Assembly: GCA_023101885.1 (NCBI GenBank)
Contig: JALPQD010000126.1
Location: forward strand, 178,904 to 242,903
DNA from: Typhlomys cinereus
Taxonomy: Eukaryota; Chordata; Mammalia; Rodentia; Platacanthomyidae
Reading direction: 5' to 3'
Length of the DNA: 64,000 nt
The number at the start of each line of letters is the position of its first letter. Positions within the stretch are counted from its first letter, which is position 1. Below, in pieces: positions 11,213-21,700 of this stretch. The notes beneath the pieces were generated by a model that worked only from the letters and a program-made list of their open reading frames with translations, was not told the origin of the DNA and ran no database searches. A program made the position numbers and the translations under genes.

Positions 11213-13285
11213 AATTCGACTTCTTTTAAAAAAAGTCCTTAGGAATAAGTATATGTTTGAGTATTTGTACCAGCTTTATGGTATCTGTTCTCTAAGCATC
11301 TCAAAACCTGGCTTATGGTGGGAGTAGATGCTTGGACTCCTTTGATTGCTGAATCAGGCCCCTTGGGAGAAGGTGCTGGAATGTGTGCTTTTAAAATTGT
11401 CTTGAGATGATTCTGAAATCTCTTCGTATATAGGTCTACAAAGGCCTTTCATTGAAAAGGAAATGGTTGCATATTTTTAGTAGAAATCCTAATAAGTTAA
11501 AAGATATATAACTGTGGAAGAACAGGGCCTCACATACGCCAAGCGAGTGCTCTACCACTTCGCTGTCATCCGAGCTCTGAGGGCCACGCTTCTTTAAGAT
11601 GGAGAAGACTCTATATGGATACTCTGTAAAGATGATTCAAAAAGCGAGTTATCAGGATATTGGGAGCATTAATGAAGTTGAGGTTTTTGTTATCTGTAAA
11701 GCAATTTTGCTGCAACACAGTCAAAGCTACAGCATTCTGGGCAGTGCTCTTTAACATGCTGAGCAAATACAATTTGACCTGTGTACCCAGTATGAGCTGA
11801 ATTTTATGGTGTCACCAGATTTATATCTCTGCTCACTTTCAAGAATCTACTGTTACTGCGGTACCTGAAGACTTAACTCTTTTGCTGGGTCATGTTTTTT
11901 TGTTTGTTTGTTTGTTTGGAACAGGATCTTGGTATGGAGCCTAGGCTGGTCGGGAATTCACTCTAGAGTGCAGCCTGACTTTGAGCTCTTGGTCCTTGTT
12001 CCTTTACACCTGGCTGCCCAGAGTTTCGAGTAAATGGTGAAGTTTCCTGGAAGCTCTTTAAGGCAGGGACCACATCTGCTTAGTGGGCCTGTACAATAAA
12101 CACTGGGTTTTGAGATGAAATTCCAATTGACTTCTTATAATCGTTATATCACATATAATCCTGCTTGTCAGGCTGGATTTGTTTTGCAATTATCGTCCTT
12201 GTTAAGCTTCAGTGGAGAGAGAGAAAGAAGCAAATGGATGTCTTTAAAACATGTCCTTTTTTTTTTTTTTTAAAGGCAGCAGCCAGCCAGGTACAGTGAC
12301 ATATCTGCAAGTCAAAGGCCAGGCAAACCTACACAGTGAGTCCCCCTGAAAACTGATAATGACATCACACTCCTTTACAGTAGCTAGCCAAATGATGGTC
12401 TCCTTGCTGTGAATTTCTCTTCACAGTTATCCCCAATGAACTTGGGTGAAACAAAAGTGGAAAGAGGACATAATAGAGAATGTGCATTATTTAGGTGATA
12501 TAGTATTTTGGGAATAGGATTACACCAGGAAGCAAGATTAAATCACCCGGGCCAGAGAAATCAGTGATACTCCTTGAGGCTTATAAAGCTGGGGATGACT
12601 CCTTTTTATCTGAGCCACAGTCTTCTTGACTATAGGACTTGTATGTAATTCAAAACCTCAGGCAAACCCACACATTTGGGGTTCTTATTTGAGAATCTCC
12701 AGTCAGCCAAATTCTGGGAGAGTCATCTGGAAGAATACAGTCCAGAGGGGCTAGATCTAAAGAAACCAGCCCTTGGATCTGGTAAGTAACCTAGTACTTG
12801 TTGAAGATGTAGCTGTTATGGAGTACTTTGATCTAGAAGGCGAGCTCACTGAACTCAAAGCCAAACATATCTAATCAGTTCTTGGAAGGTGCAGATGGAC
12901 TGAGTGCCAAGTCACCTGTCTTGGGCCAGGAACGAGCCGGACAAATTCGGGTTTTCAAGGACTGTCGCTTGGGATAGGGAACACCCAGGTCATGGGCCAC
13001 ATAGTCTAGAGATTTCAGTCCTCCATCAAAAAGTCCCAGGGGAGGTTTCACTTCTCAGCACATGTATTCAGTCTGTGTCCCTTAATGGGGTAGGATCCTT
13101 TACAGAGAAAAAGCATCTTTGTGTTCCTGTGTCACAAAAGCCCAGCAGGAATGCCTGTGGGAGCAAAGTTATGAGGAGAGCTTTTTGCCATTGTGCTTCA
13201 CACTTGGAAGTTGGGTAAATCTTTCTTCAAGGCACTTGACCTTCATATTAGTGTTCTTCCTCTAGTGATGAAAGACAGAATAAGA
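11213..13285. other. Intron 1 sequence with only small SINE pieces
   Basis: Contains an ID piece on the minus strand (11520-11580), a reverse B1 after a (GTTT)n run (11893-12015) and a B1-like piece after a T run (12280-12350). The rest is unique-looking; an open frame of 104 codons at 12904-13218 shows no motif. Confidence 0.55.
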
Positions 13286-13308
13286 TTCCCACCCCCACCC
13301 CCACCCCC
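13286..13308. repeat. (ACCCCC)n simple repeat
   Basis: Three to four units of cccccac; the minus strand is G-rich. Confidence 0.85.
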
Positions 13309-13959
13309 GTATCCTCATAGTTTTCCAAGGTGATCCCCACCTGTTATAACAATCTTCCCCTTCTAAAATTGTGGCATTGAATGGATTGGCCTAAATATTC
13401 ATGATCCTTTTGACCTGGGAGACACATGGATAGCTCCCAGGATCTGAATTAGTGGTAGTGGCCAATCTGGCCTGTTCTATTCCTCTTTGCCATTGCTGAG
13501 GTAGGGTGTGGTGGTCTCATACCCAGGAGAGCCCCTTTGATGCCAAGGAATGTGAACCATCCAAGGTGTTGAGTGCCTCAGCATCAGCCTGCCTGCTGTG
13601 GAATTTTCAGGGTTCTCCTCCCTTGGGTTTCCATTTATCACTTCTGGTCAGAGCTTCTTGAATGGCCAGGTGTGTGCCTGTCGCTTCTTGAATGGCCAGG
13701 CGTGTGTTGTCACAGTCCTAAGAATGACCTTTGGCGTGAAGTTGCCACCTGTATCTTGGCATAAATTTAGCAGATTAGGTAGGCTGGGAGGAAGCATGCA
13801 TTTTTGTAACTGAAATTTACATACACAAATTTTAAATTGTGTAATCTTAGTACAATTTGATTTGATGAATGTAGGCATCTTATGTGGTTCACACCCCAAT
13901 CAAGATACAGATCATTTCTTTCACCCCGGGATATTTCCTTTTGTGCCCCATCAGTAGAT
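13309..13959. other. Intron 1 sequence with a small tandem duplication
   Basis: GCTTCTTGAATGGCCAGG occurs at 13653 and 13683, a 30-base tandem unit. Nothing else recognised. Confidence 0.6.
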
Positions 13960-13973
13960 ACTGTTCTGCTATT

Positions 13974-13993
13974 TTTTTTATTATTTATTCAAT

Positions 13994-14039
<46 letters not shown>

Positions 14040-14248
14040 ACCTCGGGCAAATTCGGGAACCACCATGGACCGCCTCCACCTTCTCCTGTTTACTCTGCCC
14101 GGGGATTTACAGGCTCTGCCCTACTAGGACCAGAAACGCAGGCCGCCCCCGCTTCCGCCCGGCGTCTATACGTGGGGTCTAGGACCGGAACTCAGGACCT
14201 TCCACCTGCAAGGCAGAGGCTTAACCCCCGAGCCACCTCTCCAGCCCC
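13974..14248 (-). repeat. Young GC-rich B2-type SINE, antisense
   Basis: Full length with TG tail at 14000-14037. ACTGTTCTGCTATT flanks it at 13960-13973 and 14249-14262. Confidence 0.95.
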
Positions 14249-14346
14249 ACTGTTCTGCTATTGTATATTAGACTTAGAACATGCATATTTTTCCTTAAGG
14301 CTGGATGAGGAACAGTATCAGAAATTAATATTTGTTCAAGTAATTC

Positions 14347-14540
14347 AGTGGTTTTTTGGGGAGGCATTTGGGCAGTGTCTGAAAGCATTTTCAACTGCCC
14401 TGATTGGCAGGGGCTGCTACTGGCATCCAGTGGGCAGAGACCAGAGGCCAGGGATACTGCCCAACCCTCTTCTACAGGACAGGCCCGCAACAAAAATGAT
14501 CCAGCCCTAATGTCAGTAGTGCCAAGGCTGAGAATCCTTG
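14347..14540 (+). mobile_element. MER20-like hAT-Charlie remnant
   Basis: ggggctgctactggcatcca, gtgggcagagaccagaggcc and gtcagtagtgccaaggctga match the central and right parts of MER20 as I recall it. This is an ancient element shared by placental mammals. Confidence 0.8.
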
Positions 14541-14947
14541 AAGTCAGTCATATGCTCTCTGCCCAGAGGATCCGAACCTGGGGCAGGGTTCACCTGGGGG
14601 GTCTCTCAAGGCTCCTGGGGAGAAGTTAATTGTTCCTTTGTTTTATCTCTATTGGGAGCCTCCTAAAACTGAAAAGGTCACCCCAGAACTGGCTTTTTTC
14701 TTTGCTGCTTGTGCCTGTGGTTCTTGGGGGACATTTGGTAAGGCAAACGAATTGGAAAAGAAAAAGAAGAAAACTTAGAATAGTAAAGAATGAGGCTTAG
14801 AATGATAGTAAAACTAGAAGAACAAGTAAGATGAGGAGAAATAAGGTAGAAATTAAGCATCTAATAAAATGTTAGAAGAGTGAGTTGCGCTTTAAAATCA
14901 AAGATGAAAGTGAATGAGAATATTCATTAAGGACATAAAAGTAAGGT
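14541..14947. other. Intron 1 sequence, nothing recognised
   Basis: A-rich on the + strand from 14755 to 14930; no repeat family recognised. Confidence 0.5.
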
Positions 14948-15008
14948 CCGGGCTGGGCGTGCAGCTCTGTGGTAGAGTACTTGCCTAGTCCTGGGTTCTG
15001 TCTCTCTG

Positions 15009-15049
<41 letters not shown>

Positions 15050-15070
15050 TTCTCTCTCCCTCCTTCTCTC

Positions 15071-15103
<33 letters not shown>

Positions 15104-15117
15104 CCGTCCCCCCTCTA
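14948..15117 (+). repeat. ID SINE piece followed by CT microsatellite
   Basis: ID head gggctgggcgtgcagctctg to 15000, then (CT)n passing into ccttcttccctctc units to 15117. Confidence 0.8.
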
Positions 15118-16155
15118 CATGTGTGCAAACATGAAAGGGGAAAGAGTACAAAGGAAGACCTGAGAAGACAAATGAAATATGGGGAAAGTAGATCACATTA
15201 GGCAATTAGGAATGAAAAGGTCCACCTGAGGAAGTATTTGCAATAAGAACAAAGAAGGGGACACCGAGAACCCAGTCCACTTAGATGTTAGCGGCTCCAA
15301 TGCTAGAGGTTTGTTGGGGAGGAGGAGTGAGGCCAAAGCCAGCCACAGCAGACAAGGAAGGTGTCAGAAAGAGGCCCAAAGTAGACTCAGCTCCGCTCAG
15401 TGGAAAATCCCCAGTTGAAGCAGTGCAGACAGAGGTCAGAAAGCAATGACTTTCTGCCTGCTATTAGATAGCAACAGCTTTTTGTGCCCTCCCTGGGGCC
15501 CAGGGAAGGGATTCTTTTGTGAAAATTGCTGAGAATTCTTGGATGACTGAAGCCTCAGAAAGCATGGATGACCTCTTAAAACAGCTAGGGGACAAGTAGA
15601 CATGTGAGTCATTGAAACTGTGAGTCTAAAAGACCAGACCACTCCAAAGGTTGTAGCCGCTGGTTTTTCTTTCGGCTCAGAGTGCTGTTGATCCTGCCAA
15701 ATGAGTGAGGTGGGCACAAACCATTGTTAGCGTGGCTGGCTAAACTTATCGTAGAAGTAAAAGAAGCCTCTAACACTCTTGCTTTAAAGTTAAGACCTTT
15801 CCACATGAATGCTTCAGATACTTCAGGGCATGCTAATTATTTTTAAACCAGTTACAATAATAATCCCTTATGACTTTCCTATCTAGGAATGGGTGGGTAA
15901 GGGAAGGAGAAAGGGAAACAGCACCTTTTTCTGTATTTTGTATATTTTCTTTAACATGTTGACCAGTCAATATCCCATTAGTTATAGTCACCTAAAATGG
16001 CTTTTATTTCTTTATTTGCTCATGACATATGGATTTTCTTTTGTGTGTGTGATGTTAGGCACACATTTTAAGAAATATTTTTGTTCTATTTTATCTGACA
16101 TTTGTTTTTTATTACAGAATATCTGGTGTTTTGTGTTATAGGCACTATAAATATC
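15118..16155. other. Intron 1 sequence, nothing recognised
   Basis: Unique-looking sequence; short open frames only. Confidence 0.6.
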
Positions 16156-16170
16156 AGTAATATGATTTCT

Positions 16171-16452
16171 TAAAGCATTTTTTATTTTGTGCATGCACAT
16201 GTGTGTATGTGTGTGTGTCAGAGGGTACTGTATGTTCCTGTGGAGGACCAAGGGTGACTTCGGAAATCATCCTGGATTGCTTCTACCTCCTTTTGGCTTC
16301 ATTCTGGGATTTCCCAGGCTCTGCCCACCAGGGCCAAAAGTGGAGGCTGCTTCCGTTTCTGCCTGGTATGTTTATGTGGAATCTGGGATCCGAACTCAAT
16401 ACCTTCTGCTCGTGAGGCAGAGTCTTAACCCCTGAGCCATCTCTCCAGCCCC
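16171..16452 (-). repeat. B2-superfamily SINE, older subfamily, with TSD
   Basis: Complete reverse copy. AGTAATATGATTTCT (16156-16170) and AGTGATATGATTTCT (16453-16467) form a duplication with one mismatch. Confidence 0.92.
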
Positions 16453-16467
16453 AGTGATATGATTTCT

Positions 16468-17334
16468 ATGATGTTAAATCATGCCTAACTAGATGGCATC
16501 AGGTTTGTCATTAATTTCATCTCTCCTCTGCTCATTTCCAATGTCTCATTGGAGCAGGCAATGAAAGAACAGTTATTAAGCATCTCTTACAGCCATAGCA
16601 GTAGGAATGGGAAGTAAGGCACACCTTGTCCAGTCTGGTAGGGAAACTTAATAGACATAAGTACACAGGCAAATAAAGAAGTAAAACAAAAGCATGAACT
16701 CTCCATGTTCTTAGGCAGTTCCACAGAAAGACAAACAAGCATAGAATATTTGCATAGCGGCATTAGCATGTATATACCTAGGCAGCTGGAAAACACCTAA
16801 GGGAATTACAAGGAGTTCAAGTTTGGTAAATGAAGGACAGAGGGACAGATAAGGTTAGAGAGAGAAAGTGTTGTGGCTGGCCATAACAAACCTTTGGGTC
16901 ACAGAAAAGTCAGGTAATAAATAAAATTCCTCATGCATAGAATCCAGTCAAGGTTGTAGTTTAGAAAGATTATTGTTTCTCACATAGTGTTTTAAATTTT
17001 AGAGAATCAGGTGAGGATACTGCTAAAACTGTTCAGAAAAAAAGGAGGAACTAAGGAAAGACTGGATGGAAAGGAATAAAGAAGAGAAAAGAGAACTGAA
17101 GTCATTTAGTAGGCACAATAACAGGATTTAGTAACCCCAAAGGACTAATCCTTGTGGCAGTGGTGACAATAACCTCGTGGTTTATTATATTCATTTAATG
17201 GACAAATAAAAGACATTATATACAAAGCATTGAAATATGCACATATTGTAGAATGGCTAAGTCAAGGTAATTAACTTGCTCATTACCTTATATATTTATC
17301 ATTTTTTAAAATACATCCTGAAAATATTGAACTA
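16468..17334. other. Intron 1 sequence, nothing recognised
   Basis: AT-rich, unique-looking. Confidence 0.6.
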
Positions 17335-17572
17335 TAGCCTGTGGAGATGGTTTAGCAGTTACAACGTTTGTTGGTATCAGCAAAAGTACTGGAGTTTGGA
17401 TCCCGGATCCCAGATGAAATGCTGACTGGTTGTGGGTTTGGTTAGTAACCTTGTCTCAAATAAGAATAGGGTGAAAGAGTGATCAAGTATTGGTCCTAAT
17501 GTCAACCTCGGGCTTCCACATGCATGTGTGGCACCTCCTCTACATCCCCCCACTTTTATATACATGAAAATA
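17335..17572 (+). repeat. Diverged B3-like SINE
   Basis: Head gtggagatggtttagcagtt, middle ggagtttggatcccggatcc, 3' part aatgtcaacctcgggcttcc and a short AAAATAAA tail. Confidence 0.65.
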
Positions 17573-17979
17573 AAGTCAGACTCAAAGAAGCAGATTGGAG
17601 AATGGTGGCTACCTGTAACTGGGAGATGGAGTAGAGAAAATAATGTTCAATGACTATAAAACTTGAGTTAGGAGGACTGAGATGAAAAGATCTATTGTGT
17701 AGCATAGCGATTATACTTAACAGCAGCCTATTCTGCAAGCATATATTCTGAGCATATTACTTCATACTCAGAAATGACCTTGGAAATAAAGACAGTAGAG
17801 AAAAAGGCACAGATCTGAGGGAAAAGTGATGAGTTAGATTCGGACATCTTCCAAAGACTCAATAGGTATACTATCTGTCTATCTTTCTGAAAGGCCAGGT
17901 AGGAAAACTTCGAAATTTTCATATTTGAGAAGTTAAGATAGAGTTTATCTGAATTTTTTTATTTTTATTTTTAATTAAT
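17573..17979. other. Intron 1 sequence, nothing recognised
   Basis: No repeat or gene recognised. Confidence 0.55.
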
Positions 17980-18240
17980 TTTTGTGTGGTATGTCTATGT
18001 GTATCAGAGGATGCTGTGTGTACCTGTGGAGGTCCAAGGGTGACATCAGGAATTATCCTGGACTGTTCTACTTTCTTTTTGCTTTGCTCTGGAGTTTCCC
18101 AGACTCTGTCTTCTAGGGCTGGAAGTGCAAGCATCCTCTATTTTCACGTGGAACTTTTATATGAGATGTGGAATCCAAACTCAGTCAGGTCCTTCCTGCT
18201 TGCAAGGCAGAGTCTTAACCCCTGAACCATCTCTCCAGCC
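17980..18240 (-). repeat. B2-superfamily SINE, older subfamily
   Basis: Reverse copy with ggaggtccaagggtgacatc, tttgctttgctctggagttt and the head gaaccatctctccagccct. Confidence 0.9.
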
Positions 18241-18261
18241 CTATTTATTTTTATCTTTAAA

Positions 18262-18459
18262 ATTTTTATATTGATTTAGTGTGTGTATGTGTATATGAGA
18301 GAGAGAGGAGAGAGAAAGAGAGAGAGAGAGAAAGAGAGAGAGAATAATTTGTAGGAGTCATTTCTGTTCTCCCACCATGTGGGGTTTGGGGACTGAACTC
18401 AAATCATCAGGCTTGGGGACAAACACCCTTACCTGCTGAGTTAGCTCACTGACTTGAGG
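18262..18459 (-). repeat. B3-like SINE with GA microsatellite
   Basis: (GA)n at 18297-18345, then cccaccatgtggggtttggg and ctgaactcaaatcatcaggc; head near 18459. It ends about 170 bases before APOO exon 2. Confidence 0.75.
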
Positions 18460-18630
18460 AAACATATATTGAGATTCTGATGTCCTCAGAGTTTCATGAA
18501 TTCATTCATTTCTCAGATTGGGCAGCAAGCTTTGCTGGGTAGCGTGGCTGCCACTGCAGCCGTGCTTACCTTGTATGGGCTCCATCTGTAGCACATAAGG
18601 AGAATACTTAAGCTTGTTTCTATGTTCCAG

Positions 18631-18738
18631 GTAATTCAGAGGTCTGTGGGGCCAGCCAGCCTGAGCCTTCTCACCTTCAGAGTCTATGCAGCACCCAAGA
18701 AGGACTCATCTCACAAAAATGCCATAAAGATCGATGAG
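18631..18738 (+). CDS. APOO: APOO exon 2 (residues 4-39)
   Basis: Phase 0 at both ends, 108 bases, 36 codons. Acceptor ttccag and donor gtaaca. It encodes the N-terminal hydrophobic stretch [20 protein letters not shown], annotated in the human protein as signal-like and acting in mitochondrial import, followed by a Lys/Asp-rich linker ending in KIDE. Confidence 0.97.
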
Positions 18739-21700
18739 GTAACATGCTGTTCATTTAGGGGAACATCTTGAACATTTGATTGAGTTGTTATAGGAGAACA
18801 TTTACAAATTACATAGCAGGATAATAGGGAGTTTTTTTTATTTAATACATTTTTATTATTATTTCAGCTCATACAAACTTAATAGGTACACCAATATAGG
18901 AAGATATTTATATTTACTTTTTGAGGTATTGTACTGAGCTATATTCCTAGTTCACTTAGAAGATATTTGAAAGGAGGAACTATGTATTTCCTTACAGTTT
19001 GTTATCTTGGTGGGAAATTACTAAGCCATGATGTTTTTCTAACAGATGGACTTCAATGAACTTAGTTAAGGACATAGCTAAGGACTATTTTGTAGGTTTT
19101 TTTCAAGTGAGAAAACTCTTACAGCTCAGTAAATTATAAGCACAACTTACTTTTCTAGGTGACCTGCTTCTTTATCCACTTTATATGCTTGACTGCTTAT
19201 CAAACCAAGACAATGCTCACATTTTTCTTTTAAAAAACTTAGAGACCTGAATTCTTTCTTCTACTTGGCAGAATTAGAGACTCATAAGTAGATGTTTAGT
19301 ACACATTAAATAGATAAAAGAAGACATAGTCTCTCCATTTTTTACGTTCCCTTTTTTTAAATTTTTTTATTTACTCAATTATGCGTGTGTGCGTGTGTGT
19401 GCATGTATGTGTGTATGTATGTGTGTGTGTAGAACCACGGGCGAATTCGGGAACTACCAAGGACTGCCTCCACCTTCTTGTTTACTCTGCCCCGGGACTC
19501 ACAGGCTCCGCCCTACCAGGACCAGAAACGCAAGCCGCCCCCGCTTCCTCCCGGCATCTATATGTGGGGTCTAGGATCCGAACTCAGGACCTTCCGTCTG
19601 CAAGGCAGAGGCTTAACCCCTGAGCCACCTCTCCAGCCCTACGTTCCCTTTTTTATTTGGAGTTTTTATTCGATTTGTTGCCTTTGAATGAAGTCTTATA
19701 CATACCTACCTAGTCTTTAGCTAGGTTACTTCAAGGATGTTTACATAAAACTATTTAGCTTATCTTTGTCCCTTACTCTCTCTCAGGTCTTGGGACAGTG
19801 ATGTTGTTGAATGGGAAACAAGGTGGCCAGTATTAGCTATGACAATGACACTCAATAGTATGCAAAATGGATAAAGAAGGCTTAGGATGTAACTCAGTGG
19901 TAGAGTGTGCTTCCCTTGCATGCTTGAGGCTCTTAGTTCACAATACTTCATACTGCTAAAAAAATGAATAAAGTGAATAGGGAGGAGATAGGACACCTTT
20001 TAGTTCTTCTTGCATTCTTAATTTTGTCCTTATTGATAGAAGAAGCAAGGTACAAAATCATCAGAAATCAAGTTAGAGGCTGCACACAGCTGTTAGGGTC
20101 ATTGTAATTTACATATTATTCAAAATATTAATCTACAGAATTGATAATGTATTACATGAGCTCACTATTGTCATGCTTTCTTATTTTTGTTTCAATATGT
20201 GTAGCTTTCACTCTACTCAGCTCCTGAGAGCCAGTATAAGTATGTAGAGGCACCAAAGACTCAACTTGAAGAAAGCTTCTCACAGCTGCGGCATCAGTGT
20301 GACCCATATACGAGTTGGTGTCAGGTACTATTTAAGAGTTATTAGTGGAGAGTCTGCATTGAAACAACAGAAAGAAGAGTTTATATTAGCTCTCTGCTTT
20401 GGTTTATTTATGTTTGTTATTTTTTTTCCGTTGAAGGCCAGATTGACCTGCAGCTCACTGTGTAGCCCCAACAAATCTCAAACTCACTGACGATTTTCCT
20501 GCTTTGGTCCTCTGAGTGCTGAGATTACTGGTGTACAGCAAGATGCCCAGCCGTGACTAGGAAAGGGCATATAAACCATCACAAGATAGCAATGTCCAAT
20601 TTACCAGTGTTCTTCACTGCTACCTGCAGGGAAGCCCTAGTTGTCCCGGTGGCAATTGTTGCCATAGCTGCAGGGAGAATTTCCCTCTCAGCAGAAGCCT
20701 GGCAGTGAACAGAGGACTGATAACCACTTTATCGATTGTAATTATAACACTGTATATCCAGGGAAAACATGGGGCTCCGATGGAAGGAAATCAATACAGT
20801 GTAAACATGTATATCGAAGTAGGGATGCTGGGTGGGGAAATGGTTCAGTTTGTAAAGCGAAGATCCTGAAGACCATAATTGGGAAAGAAAGAAAAAGAGG
20901 GAGAGGGACAACATACACATGTGCGCCATGGCATATAGGTATGATCAGAGGACAATTTTCAGAAGTCAGTTCTCTTTTTGCACCATGTGGGCTTCCAGAG
21001 ATTGAACCCAGGTTTCCAGGTATGTGAGTAGCCCCCTGACACACACACACAAACGTTATGTACTCAGCTCACTGACCCTAGTCTAGTTTTTTTAATATGA
21101 TAAAATGATTAAACTACCAAAAGAAGTAGGCTATCACTCTAGATGTTCGTGTATGTTTTGTTTTTTCCTTATGGGTGAATAAAAAGTCACAGTAGATCTT
21201 AATGAAGAATATTCGATTCTTTATGTACTTACCCCAATTCAACATGTACTGTGTAAGCCCTGTTTCCTTGCATTTTGAAGAAAAGAATAAGAGGGGCCAA
21301 GTTGTCAGGACCATTTTATGTACAATTTTTGCTTCTTTGAGCAAGATAGGTCACTCAGTAGAACAGTTTACAGTGAAAGGAAAATTTTGAAAGAAAAAAT
21401 AAAAACAAAAACCCTGAAAGTGCATCCCATGGTTCAAAAGCAGTTAATAGCTGTAGATGTAGCTCTGTGGTTGTCATAGTTACTCTGCATGTTGGTAAAT
21501 TCACAACCAAACTGTTTACAGGAAAAAGGGGCTTTATTTTGACTTAAGCCCAGTCACAGTCTAGCTCTGCAGGAGAGCTCATACCAGGGGCTGAGGGAAT
21601 TGACCATAACAAATCTATAGGACTGCTGAGAGAGGGGCAAACCCCACTTGCCAGATAGCATGTCTGCCCAAGCATATCCAAAGAATGCCAACTTTCTTGA

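Noticed and set aside
13884..14510. Open frame of 208 codons on the + strand, the longest in the window
   Set aside because: It runs through a TG microsatellite, an antisense young SINE and a MER20-like element. The frame is an accident of repeat composition.
1..18630. APOO exon 1 and promoter
   Set aside because: I looked for MFK followed by a donor and for a CpG island. Only SINE-derived CpG clusters were found, so exon 1 is taken to be upstream of the window.
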